Notes under the pieces: generated by a model
Database searches by the model: none
Told to the model about the DNA's origin: nothing
Seen by the model: the letters and a program-made list of their open reading frames with translations, nothing else
Part shown: in pieces, positions 8,466 to 18,684 of the stretch
Layout of the letters: each line of letters begins with the position of its first letter
How positions within the stretch are numbered: the first letter of the stretch is position 1
Assembly (NCBI RefSeq): GCF_000278115.1
Contig: NZ_JH725124.1
Location: forward strand, 1 to 46,801
Reading direction: 5' to 3'
DNA from: Bartonella sp. DB5-6
GTDB taxonomy: Bacteria; Pseudomonadota; Alphaproteobacteria; Rhizobiales; Rhizobiaceae
Length of the DNA stretch: 46,801 nt
Program-made: the position numbers and the translations under genes

Positions 8466-10784
8466 TTATCTCATTTTGGAGTTTTTTCTATTTGCGGCGA
8501 GGACTGCAAGAGCTGTCATATTAACAACTCCTCGTGAAGTTACCGAAGGTGTCAGGATATGGACAGGACGTGAGGCTCCAATCAAAATAGGTCCTACATG
8601 AAGCGCATTGGTTAGATTTTTTACGAGATTGAGTGTTATATTAGCTGCGTCAAGTGTTGGAAAGACAAGTAAATTAGCTTCGCCTTTGAGACGTGAATCG
8701 GGAAAAACGCGATCACGAAAAACTTCGGAAAGAGCGGCATCACCGTGCATCTCTCCATCGGCTTCTAAATTTGGATATAATTCAGCAAGAATTTCAGTTG
8801 CGCGGCGCATTTTACGCGCACTTTCTGTATTTTTTGAGCCAAAATTTGAATGTGATAATAATGCCGCTTTAGGTGTTATGCCAAATGCTTCAATTTCTTG
8901 TGCAGCTAATACTGTCATTTCTGCCAATTCTTCTGCAGAAGGATCTTCATTGACGTAAGTATCTGTTAAAAAAAGAGTACGACGTGGAGAAATGAGCAAA
9001 CTCACAGCAGAAAAATGACGAACATTTGAATCAAGCCCTATAACTTGTTCGATCAATTCAAGATGACGTTCAAAACGCCCTTCTAATCCACAGATCATTG
9101 CATCGGCTTCTTCACGCATCACAGCGAGGGCTGCAATCGCTGTTGTTGATGTTCTAACAATTGTTTTTGCAACTTCGGGTGAAACACCACGTCTTCCTGT
9201 GTAGCGAAGAAATAAATTAACATAATCACGAAAACGTGGATCATTTTCTGGATTTGTAAGTTCAAAATCTATACCGGGTCGAATTCTTAGACCAAAGCGT
9301 TTTAATCTTGCTTCTATAACATGTGGTCGGCCAATGAGGAGAGGAATAGCCGTTTGTTCTTCAAGTACAATTTGTGCGGCTCGAAGCACGCGTTCATCTT
9401 CACCATTGGCATAAATGATGCGTTTACGTTTTGCTGTTTTTGCGGCAGCAAAAACAGGCTTCATTGTTAATCCAGAACGAAATACGAATCGATTAAGGGT
9501 ATCATGATAAGCTTCCATACTTTCAATTGGTCGAATTGCGACACCCGTTTCCATTGCTGCTTTAGCAACGGCAGGAGCGATGCGTAGTATTAAGCGCGGA
9601 TCGAAGGGAGAGGGAATGAGATAGTTTGGACCAAAACTGGGTGGTTTCTTTGAGTATGCACGTGCTGCAACATCTGAAGTTTCTTCGCGGGCGAGAGCAG
9701 CAATCGCATGAACCGCAGCCATTTTCATTTCTTCATTGATTGCAGTAGCACCGACATCTAATGCACCACGGAAGATGTAAGGAAAACAAAGAACATTATT
9801 GACCTGATTAGGATAATCAGAGCGCCCTGTGCATATCATTGCATCCGGTCGCACAGAGCGCGCTTCCTCTGGCATAATTTCTGGTATTGGATTAGCGAGT
9901 GCTAAAATTAATGGATTTGGAGCCATTTTTTTTAGATACTCAGATTTCAAAACACCTCCTGCTGAAACGCCTAGAAAAATATCCGCATTATCTATAATTT
10001 CCGATAAAGTTCGTGCATCAGTTTTTTGTGCATAATTGATTTTCCAACGATCCATAAGTGTCTTGCGGCCTTCATAGACAACTCCTTCTAAATCGCTAAG
10101 CCAAATATTTTTAACTTTTGCTCCAAGACGGACTAAAAGGTTAATACAAGCTAGAGCTGCGGCACCTGCTCCCGAGGCAACTATTTTGGCATTTTCAATT
10201 TTTTTTCCTGAAAGATTTAATGCATTTAATACGGCCGCAGAAACAATAATGGCAGTTCCATGTTGGTCATCATGGAAAACTGGAATATTCATTTTAGCAC
10301 GGAGTTTTTCTTCGATTTCAAAACATTCAGGAGCTTTTATATCTTCAAGATTAATACCACCAAATGTGGGCTCTAAGGCAGATACCGTTTGTATCATTTG
10401 TTCAATGTTGGGGGCATCAATTTCAATATCAAAAACATCAATATTCGCGAATTTTTTAAATAAAACAGCTTTTCCTTCCATAACCGGTTTTGAGGCGAGG
10501 GGACCGATGTTTCCTAGTCCAAGAACCGCAGTCCCATTTGATATGACGGCAACTAAATTAGAACGGGAAGTATATTGAGCGGCAAGATTTGGATCTTTGT
10601 GAATTGCAAGACATGGTGCAGCGACACCTGGAGAATAAGCAAGAGCTAGATCACGTTGATTATCAAGAGGTGTTGTCGCTTGTATTTCTAGTTTTCCCGG
10701 TTTTGGATGCTGGTGATAAAAAAGAGCAGCACTATCAAGTTCAGCTTTTTGTGAACTGAAGTTACTATTTTGTTTTATAGACAT
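8466..10784 (-). CDS. tme: NADP-type malic enzyme with C-terminal phosphotransacetylase-like domain
   Basis: This enzyme decarboxylates malate to pyruvate with NAD(P) reduction. The protein (772 residues) is the long MaeB/Tme type: a malic domain (PLDNQRDLALAYSPGVA, then FDIEIDAPN and FHDDQHGTAI), an NAD(P)-binding domain (SGAGAAALACINLL) and, from about residue 440, a phosphotransacetylase-like domain (RIIYANGEDERVLRAA...) thought to be regulatory. The first in-frame start is TTG at 10799; ATG 10784 is preferred. It is followed 166 bases later by acpXL on the same strand and preceded by a long empty region. The function is secure; cofactor preference cannot be read from sequence by eye. Confidence 0.94.
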   Translation of the reverse strand: MSIKQNSNFSSQKAELDSAALFYHQHPKPGKLEIQATTPLDNQRDLALAYSPGVAAPCLAIHKDPNLAAQYTSRSNLVAVISNGTAVLGLGNIGPLASKPVMEGKAVLFKKFANIDVFDIEIDAPNIEQMIQTVSALEPTFGGINLEDIKAPECFEIEEKLRAKMNIPVFHDDQHGTAIIVSAAVLNALNLSGKKIENAKIVASGAGAAALACINLLVRLGAKVKNIWLSDLEGVVYEGRKTLMDRWKINYAQKTDARTLSEIIDNADIFLGVSAGGVLKSEYLKKMAPNPLILALANPIPEIMPEEARSVRPDAMICTGRSDYPNQVNNVLCFPYIFRGALDVGATAINEEMKMAAVHAIAALAREETSDVAARAYSKKPPSFGPNYLIPSPFDPRLILRIAPAVAKAAMETGVAIRPIESMEAYHDTLNRFVFRSGLTMKPVFAAAKTAKRKRIIYANGEDERVLRAAQIVLEEQTAIPLLIGRPHVIEARLKRFGLRIRPGIDFELTNPENDPRFRDYVNLFLRYTGRRGVSPEVAKTIVRTSTTAIAALAVMREEADAMICGLEGRFERHLELIEQVIGLDSNVRHFSAVSLLISPRRTLFLTDTYVNEDPSAEELAEMTVLAAQEIEAFGITPKAALLSHSNFGSKNTESARKMRRATEILAELYPNLEADGEMHGDAALSEVFRDRVFPDSRLKGEANLLVFPTLDAANITLNLVKNLTNALHVGPILIGASRPVHILTPSVTSRGVVNMTALAVLAANRKNSKMR

Positions 10785-11632
10785 TTTTACGATATCCAAA
10801 TTAGTGTATGTTTATATGAAAGCTATATCTAAGATAAGGTTTTGTTCACTGAGAGATCCTCATTTTTCTGAATACAAAAACGCATAAACATGAGAAAATT
10901 TTTCTAAATCGTTAAATCGATTTGATGTTTCTTTTCATTTGTACTTATTAACGATTTCGTTGATATCAGCACGATTAGTTTTTTCTCCTTACAAAATCCG
11001 CGGGAGTTAGATAATTAAAAACAAGTAAAACATTATTAAATTTTACATTACCAAGCAGTTATTTTTTTTGCAATGCCGGCGAGAAAGGAAAAAACAGAAA
11101 AGGGTTGTTTATTAATTTAACCTAGGTGTCGTAAACATATGCTTTATTTCTTCATATGCGTATGGGGTTTATAAACCACTGTTTGTAAAACCTAAACTGC
11201 GTATAATTTTAAAAACTTTTTTATTGTTAAAGGGAAGTAAAAGTAATTTTTTTGGTTGGAGTTGGTTCAATTTTGTAAAATATGCTAGCAAAAAAGAATT
11301 TAAGCACTGATGAAAAGAGCCATGTATGTGTGGCAAGTATATGTGTTTCAATGAATGAAGATTTAGCAGTAAAAATCATGATGAGCATTTTATACATATA
11401 GTTCATTCTTTGCATAATTTATAGGTGGAGTAGTTGAAGATGGTTAATAAGGGAAGTATGAGAGGTCATGCTTATTCCATTGGACATGATGTTTTAAATA
11501 GGGCTATTGCTTAAAATATCATAAAAAAAACAAACGCTAATCATCTATTCCACTTTTGATATACAACACTACATTTGCAATTAGCACGCATGTTGCATAA
11601 CGATGAGTGGTGAATACAACTGAAAAAGAAAA
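10785..11632. other. Long intergenic region, no gene supported
   Basis: About 850 AT-rich bases lie between the start of tme and the end of the large coiled-coil gene. Short reading frames exist (for example 11440-11514, 24 residues, and two overlapping ones near 11169-11415), but none has a convincing start, codon pattern or recognisable product. Other Rhizobiales often have mutS next to the malic enzyme gene. No mutS residue is recognisable here, so the space may be a decayed locus. Confidence 0.5.
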
Positions 11633-11659
11633 AAGTGGAAAAGAACATCTTTTCCACTT
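11633..11659 (-). terminator. Rho-independent terminator of the large coiled-coil gene
   Basis: A perfect 12-bp inverted repeat (AAGTGGAAAAGA / TCTTTTCCACTT) with a three-base loop sits ten bases past the stop codon at 11670. Read on the minus strand it runs into a T-rich tail (TTTTTTCTTTTT). Confidence 0.85.
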
Positions 11660-11669
11660 CTATTGTTAT

Positions 11670-14600
11670 CTATTGAATGCGACCACTCGCATGAGCAAGC
11701 ATAGTGTACACTTTTCCCGTATCTGATATCAGATATTTTCGAACTGAGTTCGAAGTACTAGAGCTGTAAGAGACATCACGTAATAGTTTTTCAAAATCCG
11801 CAATATATTGATTAACTGAACGTTTAAAATTAATATCGTTCATATATTTTTTCTTAATCATTTCAAATATCGTTTTCCCATTCAAAGTGTAAAGGCGCTC
11901 TGTTGCGATATTTTTTTGTCCACGCTGATAATGATCCCATAGTTCAACAACAGCATTATGGTTAATAGCTCGTACTATACCTGCTGCTAATGAATTAAGG
12001 GACTCATTTGCAGGACGTGGTTTTGTTTGTACTTGTGCAAAAACAGCATCATTAGGCATTTCATCATACCACGATTCCTCACGTGAAGCTCTCTCTAGAA
12101 GATTCGATACCCATTTATTGGGCCTTTTTTTGCTATGGTTTTGCTGCAAAGTAGGTTTAGGTGGCACTATCTTCTTAATGACTTCAGAGGAAATATTATC
12201 ACTCCTTTTTAGCGTTGGTGATGTAGGAATTGCCGATATTGGTGGCTCCTTCACATTCTTTTGATTGCTTTTTTGTATAACGTTTATCAAATCCTTTAAT
12301 GCTGTAATTTGTTCATTCAGAGCAGTGCGAATCGTTTGGGTTGTTTCTTTCGTTTTCGCTGGAAGATTTTGAACATTCTCATTAATATCCTTATTAATTT
12401 TTGAAAGTTCTATACGAACTTCATCGGCTGAGCGACGTATATCTTCTGCTGCTCCTGAAAAACGTATTGAGGCTTCATTAATAAGCTGATTAAGTGATTG
12501 TTGGAGTGAATGCGTGGAGTTACGCGCATTTTTGTCAGTGCGTTCAAGTGCTGAGTTGAGAATATTTTCATAATGTTCAATCAATTGATTGATTTCATTA
12601 GACTTTGAAATAAGAGCATTGCTTAATGCAGAAAGTGTGTTGTGTTTTTCTTCAAGTGTTATACTGAGTGAGTTTTCAGATTGCTCGAGAACGCGAACAG
12701 TCTCAGAAAGTGTCTTAGCATGCTCACCAAAACTACTTGTTATATGACTAATTTTCTCAAATGTATTTTGTGAGATTCCTTGCAGAACTTCAACATTGTT
12801 ATTGAGTGCTTGATTTGAGGCTGATAAATGCTCTGCTACTTGGTTAGTATTGCGGAAAAAATTACTCGCTGTTTCACTAAATTTACCATCAATATTTTGA
12901 ACTGCTGATAATAAAACATCACTATTTTCATGGAATCTGTAAATTGATTGGTTTAATTGTGCAACAATGGATGAGACATTCTTGACAAGATCTTCTTTCA
13001 TAGCACTTACTGTTTGAAGTGTTTCAGAGTTGGTTTGTGCCAAGCTATTTACTAAAGATTCATTCTGAGCATAAATCCTTTGTTCAGCATCTTGTGTTGA
13101 GAGGGAGAGTTGTTCACCGATATGCTGTGTTAAATGACCAATTGACTCCGTTGTATTTTGCGCAGCTTGATTTAAGTGGTTTGTAAGCTCTGTGATCTTT
13201 CCAACATGTTCTGAAATTTGAGCAGCTGTTTGATTGTTCGCTTCTTCCAAACGGCTACTCACATCAGAAAGCTGATATCCTAAATTATTTTTAAGATTCT
13301 GCATGGAGTGATGTAGAACATTGCAACGTTCGCTAAGAACTTGTTCAATTACTGTTGTTGAAGTGTGAATTGTTTCATTCAACAAAGCTTGTGCATTATG
13401 ACTGGCCATTGTGAAGGCTTCGACAGTATGAGCGGTTTGTTCAGACAGTACAGACAGAACTTTTTCACTGGTATCATAAACTGTTTGTTTAACGTTTGAT
13501 ACAATGCGATTCCCAGATGTTGAGAGAACATTTTCCGCTTTCGTAGCAACATCGGTTACAGATGAAAGAATTTGCTCACCCGTAGAAGAAAGAATATCAG
13601 AAGCTTCTAAAACTTTATCACGTAAGCTGCCTGTAACTGTGTTAACAGAATCTTCTAACGTGATTCGTATATTATCAATGCTTGTTTTCAGTGCTTGTTG
13701 CATTATTTGACTTTGTTCATTATTGAGCATGATAGATGTTTTTAATGTATCAGAGCGCTCGTCAAGAGCAGATGCTTGCATCTCGATGGTTTCACATACT
13801 TGTCCAAGTTTTTCTGACAATGTTTCTTCTAGTGTGCTTGCACGTTCAAAAATTTTGTGTGCGCGAACTTCTAAATTTGCGTCGAAAGATTCTATGCGTG
13901 TTTCAAGGGTTTCAAAGAATGTCCCACTAGATTGAGAGAGAGTATTCTTTAAAATTTCAGCTTGGTTTTCGAGGTTTTTGATATGACCTTGCACAGTTTC
14001 AGTGATGCTCCTATTGTTGGAAACAATTGCATTCTCGACTAAACCTATTTGCTGTTTTAATGCAGCATCAACATGTATATCACTTTTGGTTATGAGATTA
14101 TGGATTGTTTCCATCCGTTGCTCGAGAGTGCGCGCTTGATCTGCAAGAACTTCGTTAAGAGAAAAACTATTAATCGCTAAAGAATCACGCAGAGCGTCAG
14201 CACGTATATCAATATTTCTAGCTTGCGCTTCTAAAGCTTCTTTTGTTGTATTGCAGCTTTCTACAATGACTTCTTGTAGCTTATCTGTACATTGAACTAT
14301 ATTTGCGAGATGACTTTCAGCATGCTGATCAACGATTTGAACATTGTCAATCAAAACTTTTTCAAGACTTGAAGTATTTTGAGCTAGAACAGCAATCTGA
14401 TTTTTTAATGTATCAGCGATTTTATTTTTTTCGTTATCGAGCATGTCTGCTATCAGAGTTCTTTGATCGGAGAGTTGTAATTTGAAGTCTTGCGAACGCT
14501 CCTGTATAATATCAACAATTGCATTATCGACATATTGAACTTCCTCTCTGAGCCTTTCTTTGCTTTTGTCGATTGTGGAAAGAATAGTTTCATGCCCATT

Positions 14601-16232
14601 TGTAAACGCTTCGGTAATATCAGCGGTTCTTTCTTGGAGATTTGTATTAATTTGCAAGATATGATTTTCTAAGAAATTACTCAGTTTTTCAGCATTATCT
14701 TCTAGGGTTTGGCTGCGAGCTATGAAGGATTCGATTATAGAATCGCTGTGTTCTTTAAGAGAGAGATCAACAGTTGCTAAACGGTTTTCAAAGGCTTCAA
14801 TTGCTTCAGAAGTGACATTATCAAACTTAGAAGAGAGTTTGTACGCTTTTTCATCGAGTTGTATGATTTTTTCATCAAAACCCTGCAGAAATTGATTATT
14901 GCGATTAATAATGGATTCATCCAGTGCTTTAAATTTTTCATCAACATTATGGAATGTTTGGTCTGTGGCCGTTTGTATACGTGTTGCAATTCTAGCGATG
15001 TGCATTTCAGTTTTAGCAGCTGTTTCATTAAAGTTTTTTTCTATTTGTTTTTCATTATTATCGAAACGTTCTGAGAAACTATCAAAGTTTTTCCCTAATT
15101 CATAGAAAAACTCTGTGTTTTTTCGCTGAATTTGTGTCGTGGTTTCATTAAATTTTTCAACAAGCTTATTTGTTACACCATCACCGGCATAGGAAAGTTT
15201 TGCAACAAGATCTTCACCCTGTTTTTGTAAAGTCTGGGAAAGAGTTTGCACAAGTTTTTCAACATTGGTTATAATTTTTGAGGTAACTAAGCCAAATTCA
15301 TCACTTAGCTGTTCCTGTGTTCCTTTAATTGTTGATTGTACGCGATCAGCATGATTCAAAATGGCTATACGTTCATTGCTTAATTCTTTGATTAATGTAT
15401 GAATGCGCGATTCATTTTCAGCATAAGCTTGTTCCAGATTATGGACTTCACCTTGTATAATCGCTTCAAGTTCGACAGCACGCCCAAGGGTACGTTCAAT
15501 TCCCTCATTCATTGCTACTACTTCTTCACGAATAGTTTGTCCTATAGCGATAGCTTGTTTTTCAGATATATGTTGCGGTTCACTGAGGCGCTGTGCGGCA
15601 TTTGTCATAAGAAGAGCAATATTATGTAATTCGTTTGAGCGTTTTGTTAATTGAGCAAATCCCCAAGATATAAGGATAGGGATTGCCGTTCCCGCTGCTA
15701 CAGCTAAACCTGTTGAAGATAAGGCAAAGGTGGTGATATTCGATAAGGAATTAAAACCAGCAGGAGCTAGTTTATGAGCAATAAACGCACCTCCTGTTGC
15801 CCATAAAACACTGAGTGCTGTTGTACACCAATAGATCCGAGAGGTAGAACGCTCTTTTAATAATTCAAAATTTAAAGGAGTTGTTATATCATCGTTAGCA
15901 GGAAGAAGTTTTGTAGACAATAATGTGTTATTAACAGTTCCACCTGAAAGTTCAGGTGTGGGTTTGGGAGCAAAAAGCTGCTCAACAACGGATTCATCAA
16001 TAACAGCGTTGTCATGAATATCTGAGACAAGAGTTGAAGTACCATTTTCAGTGAAAATTTCTTCTTCTGCCATTGCAATCTTTTGAATCAAATCATCTAC
16101 ATTAACGACATTTTCAGAATTATTGAATGATATCGTTTCAATTGCAGCATTATCAAAATCAAAGTTCATAGCTTTTGTGAGAGCTTCTTCAACTTCAACT
16201 TCAAATGTTTGTAATTTGGTTCTGCGTGCCAT
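11670..16232 (-). CDS. Giant membrane-anchored coiled-coil protein (apolipoprotein-like; possible growth pole ring homologue)
   Basis: This 1520-residue protein has an acidic N-terminal cytoplasmic segment (1-130) and two likely transmembrane helices (about 133-153 and 168-192). A very long helical, coiled-coil rod (about 200-1340) follows, full of short E/L/I/N-rich repeats, and then a compact C-terminal segment of about 150 residues. Such apolipoprotein A1/A4/E-like rods with two N-terminal helices are found in Rhizobiales. The Agrobacterium growth pole ring protein GPR and Sinorhizobium RgsE are of this kind and organise polar growth. I infer relatedness from architecture only. The gene stands alone, with its own terminator and a divergent 670-bp upstream region shared with hfq. 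The repeats make exact homology hard to judge by eye. Confidence 0.75.
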   Translation of the reverse strand: MARRTKLQTFEVEVEEALTKAMNFDFDNAAIETISFNNSENVVNVDDLIQKIAMAEEEIFTENGTSTLVSDIHDNAVIDESVVEQLFAPKPTPELSGGTVNNTLLSTKLLPANDDITTPLNFELLKERSTSRIYWCTTALSVLWATGGAFIAHKLAPAGFNSLSNITTFALSSTGLAVAAGTAIPILISWGFAQLTKRSNELHNIALLMTNAAQRLSEPQHISEKQAIAIGQTIREEVVAMNEGIERTLGRAVELEAIIQGEVHNLEQAYAENESRIHTLIKELSNERIAILNHADRVQSTIKGTQEQLSDEFGLVTSKIITNVEKLVQTLSQTLQKQGEDLVAKLSYAGDGVTNKLVEKFNETTTQIQRKNTEFFYELGKNFDSFSERFDNNEKQIEKNFNETAAKTEMHIARIATRIQTATDQTFHNVDEKFKALDESIINRNNQFLQGFDEKIIQLDEKAYKLSSKFDNVTSEAIEAFENRLATVDLSLKEHSDSIIESFIARSQTLEDNAEKLSNFLENHILQINTNLQERTADITEAFTNGHETILSTIDKSKERLREEVQYVDNAIVDIIQERSQDFKLQLSDQRTLIADMLDNEKNKIADTLKNQIAVLAQNTSSLEKVLIDNVQIVDQHAESHLANIVQCTDKLQEVIVESCNTTKEALEAQARNIDIRADALRDSLAINSFSLNEVLADQARTLEQRMETIHNLITKSDIHVDAALKQQIGLVENAIVSNNRSITETVQGHIKNLENQAEILKNTLSQSSGTFFETLETRIESFDANLEVRAHKIFERASTLEETLSEKLGQVCETIEMQASALDERSDTLKTSIMLNNEQSQIMQQALKTSIDNIRITLEDSVNTVTGSLRDKVLEASDILSSTGEQILSSVTDVATKAENVLSTSGNRIVSNVKQTVYDTSEKVLSVLSEQTAHTVEAFTMASHNAQALLNETIHTSTTVIEQVLSERCNVLHHSMQNLKNNLGYQLSDVSSRLEEANNQTAAQISEHVGKITELTNHLNQAAQNTTESIGHLTQHIGEQLSLSTQDAEQRIYAQNESLVNSLAQTNSETLQTVSAMKEDLVKNVSSIVAQLNQSIYRFHENSDVLLSAVQNIDGKFSETASNFFRNTNQVAEHLSASNQALNNNVEVLQGISQNTFEKISHITSSFGEHAKTLSETVRVLEQSENSLSITLEEKHNTLSALSNALISKSNEINQLIEHYENILNSALERTDKNARNSTHSLQQSLNQLINEASIRFSGAAEDIRRSADEVRIELSKINKDINENVQNLPAKTKETTQTIRTALNEQITALKDLINVIQKSNQKNVKEPPISAIPTSPTLKRSDNISSEVIKKIVPPKPTLQQNHSKKRPNKWVSNLLERASREESWYDEMPNDAVFAQVQTKPRPANESLNSLAAGIVRAINHNAVVELWDHYQRGQKNIATERLYTLNGKTIFEMIKKKYMNDINFKRSVNQYIADFEKLLRDVSYSSSTSNSVRKYLISDTGKVYTMLAHASGRIQ

Positions 16233-16904
16233 ACTCGCCTCGTACTCTTACAGATGGAAAAGGGATACGTCCTCCTCCAGATATTCTAGTATACTAGCTG
16301 TTAATTATTTAGAAAGGAATATGTTCAGGGCAAAATTTTGAAAACTTATCAAGATAAAGTTAATGCGATTACTTTATCGTGTTCAAAAATGGTATAAAGT
16401 GCAATAAAAACAAGGTAGTACTTGAGCATAATAAAAATAAAAATACTGTTTACAACTTTCTCTTACAGGTTGAAAATTATGCGACTTTTATATCTGAGTG
16501 AAAACAATTTAATGACAGTTAAGCTCGGTATTAAAAAAATGCGGCGTGTAGGTGCGTTTGTGGTTGTGCCGTCTATCTTTTCTTGTGTTAATGATAAATT
16601 AATAAATCATGCTTTTATCTATTGCCTCATTTCTATTAATTGTAAACGATAGAAAACAGCCATTATATCTTCTGAAAAGGTTATTTTTGATTTTCATTCA
16701 TAAAAAGTCAACTTAAGGAGAATCTCGTATTGAATGACAAATTTTTACAAGTTGTGGTGCTCACTGCTATAAATTGGATAGTTTTTTCTCGATATTAAGT
16801 TGTCTTTTGCTAATTTTGAAGCTACTACGTTGACAATTGGATATTTTTCAGTCGATATGCGTGCACGAATATTTCATGCAATTCGAGATGAAGGTGTAAG
16901 AATA
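16233..16904. other. Divergent intergenic region between the coiled-coil gene and hfq
   Basis: This stretch of 670 AT-rich bases must hold the promoters of both divergent genes. An open frame at 16422-16652 (76 codons) has no recognisable product and I do not call it. The only structure I can point to is the ACTTTATC/GATAAAGT repeat cluster at 16353-16400. Confidence 0.5.
16353..16400. repeat. Inverted-repeat cluster ACTTTATC / GATAAAGT
   Basis: GATAAAGT (16353-16360) and ACTTTATC (16371-16378) form a perfect 8-bp inverted repeat. ATAAAGT recurs at 16394-16400, giving a second 7-bp inverted pair with the middle arm. A degenerate fourth copy (ACTTATC) sits just left at about 16344-16350. It lies 120-170 bases upstream of the coiled-coil gene start and could be an operator or an RNA hairpin. 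Confidence 0.55.
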
Positions 16905-17144
16905 ATGGCAGAACGATCACAACACCTGCAAGATGTATTTTTAAATACGGTGCGCAAACAAAAAATTTCTCTTACAATTTTTCTTGTAAATGGCGTTAAA
17001 CTGACGGGTATTGTAACCTCGTTTGATAATTTTTGTGTTCTTTTACGTCGTGATAGTCATGCGCAGTTGGTTTATAAGCATGCTATTTCTACAATTATGC
17101 CTGGACGACCTGTACAGATGTTTGAAAGTGAAAATTCTGAATAA
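16905..17144 (+). CDS. hfq: RNA chaperone Hfq
   Basis: Hfq is the hexameric Sm-like protein that promotes pairing of small RNAs with mRNAs. The 79-residue product has the standard Sm1 region ([11 protein letters not shown], then the [16 protein letters not shown] core) and the Sm2 motif [10 protein letters not shown]. An open frame extends upstream to 16800, but ATG 16905 has AAGGTG eight bases ahead and gives the family's usual [10 protein letters not shown] start. It is followed 55 bases later by hflX, the widely conserved pairing. Confidence 0.97.
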   Translation: MAERSQHLQDVFLNTVRKQKISLTIFLVNGVKLTGIVTSFDNFCVLLRRDSHAQLVYKHAISTIMPGRPVQMFESENSE

Positions 17145-17199
17145 GCAAGTTTCTTTACTCTAGTCTTCTTATTCCGTTTGATAAAATTCTTAGATTGCC

Positions 17200-18543
17200 G
17201 TGATAAATGAAAATGAGAGATTTTGGGGATTTTCTTCACAAGTTGCAAAACGGGTGCGCTCGCTTGTTTTGATACCAATTTATCAAGAAAACAGAAGTGA
17301 AAGTGCTTCCAATAGATGCTCAGTATCTTCTCGGGTTAAAGAGGCATTGGGGTTGGCGCGTGCTATAAGGTTGGACGTTGTTCATTATGAAACGGTGAAT
17401 ATTGCTGCGCTTCGTCCTGCAACTTTATTGGGAAAGGGTAAAGTAGATGCGCTTGCCCATTATATAAGTGAATATTCTATTGAGCTTGCGGTTATAGATT
17501 ATTTTTTAACACCAGTGCAGCAACGTAATTTAGAAAAATTATGGAATTGCAAAGTTATTGATAGAACAGCTTTGATTCTTGAAATTTTTGGAGATCGCGC
17601 GCAAACAAAAGAAGGGGTTTTGCAAGTCGAGTTAGCGCATTTATCTTATCAAAAAAGCAGGCTTGTACGCAGTTGGACACATCTAGAAAGGCAACGTGGT
17701 GGACGTGGTTTTTTAGGCGGTCCTGGTGAAACTCAAATTGAAGCGGATAGGCGTATTTTGCAAGAGAAAATTATTCGTATCCGCCGCGAATTGGAAACAG
17801 TTATTAAAACACGTGCTCTTCATAGAGCTAAGAGAAAAAAAACATCCCATCCTGTTGTAGCCTTAGTAGGATATACCAATACAGGAAAATCAACTCTTTT
17901 TAATAATTTAACTCGTGCAGATGTCCTAGCAAAGGATATGTTGTTTGCAACGCTTGATCCAACTTTGCGCAAAGTTGTTCTTCCTCATGGAAAAACTATT
18001 CTTTTATTTGATACTGTAGGTTTTATCTCTAACTTACCAACGCATTTGATTGCAGCTTTTCGAGCAACTCTTGAAGAAGTAGTTGAAGCTTCTCTCATTC
18101 TTCATGTGAGAGATATGGCAGATGTTGATCATTATACGCATGCCAAAGATGTTTTGGAAGTGCTTTTGAGTCTTGGTATCAATGTTGATGACACAGAGCA
18201 TATTATAGAAGTTTGGAATAAGATTGATTTATTAGATGAGCACGCATTGAATGTTTTGCAAACAAGCGCAAAAACACAGTTAAATCCTGCAGTAATGGTA
18301 TCAGCGCTCATGAGTGATGGTTTAGATCAATTATTAATAGCAATTGAAAAGCGAATTTTTGGAAAAATGCAAAACGTTGAATGTATCTTAAGACCTCATG
18401 AAATGTCTCTTATTGATTGGTTTTATGAAAACTCTGGCGAAATAATGCAGGAAGGACATGATGATGGTTCCGTTACCATTAGAGCAGTACTTAGCTACGA
18501 AGCAAAAAAACGATTAGATCGTATCAAACAGAAGATGGATTAA
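17200..18543 (+). CDS. hflX: Ribosome-associated GTPase HflX
   Basis: HflX is an Obg-HflX class GTPase that binds and rescues ribosomes. The 447-residue protein has the N-terminal HflX domain (ALRPATLLGKGKVDAL), the glycine-rich linker GGRGFLGGPGETQIEADRR and a G domain with G1 GYTNTGKST, G3 DTVGF and G4 NKID. The annotated start is GTG 17200; no strong ribosome-binding site is visible, so a slightly internal start is possible. It forms an operon with hfq. The mazG gene that often follows in Rhizobiales is instead at 2619-3461. Confidence 0.95.
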   Translation: MINENERFWGFSSQVAKRVRSLVLIPIYQENRSESASNRCSVSSRVKEALGLARAIRLDVVHYETVNIAALRPATLLGKGKVDALAHYISEYSIELAVIDYFLTPVQQRNLEKLWNCKVIDRTALILEIFGDRAQTKEGVLQVELAHLSYQKSRLVRSWTHLERQRGGRGFLGGPGETQIEADRRILQEKIIRIRRELETVIKTRALHRAKRKKTSHPVVALVGYTNTGKSTLFNNLTRADVLAKDMLFATLDPTLRKVVLPHGKTILLFDTVGFISNLPTHLIAAFRATLEEVVEASLILHVRDMADVDHYTHAKDVLEVLLSLGINVDDTEHIIEVWNKIDLLDEHALNVLQTSAKTQLNPAVMVSALMSDGLDQLLIAIEKRIFGKMQNVECILRPHEMSLIDWFYENSGEIMQEGHDDGSVTIRAVLSYEAKKRLDRIKQKMD

Positions 18544-18684
18544 AGTTTTTTGAGATATTTCTGTACATTTTTTCTTCATTTTTAGGCTTTTCTTATCTCA
18601 GAATAATATGACTTAAAGTTAAGAGGATAGTTACTACTTTCTCTTAATAAAAAGATATGAAGTATTTTACTGGTTGAAATAAAG

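Noticed and set aside
11440-11514. A 24-codon frame with a distant AGGTGG upstream
   Set aside because: Too short, spacing too long, no homologue recognised.
16422-16652. A 76-codon frame in the divergent region before hfq
   Set aside because: Low-complexity AT-rich translation with no homology recognised and no clear start signal.
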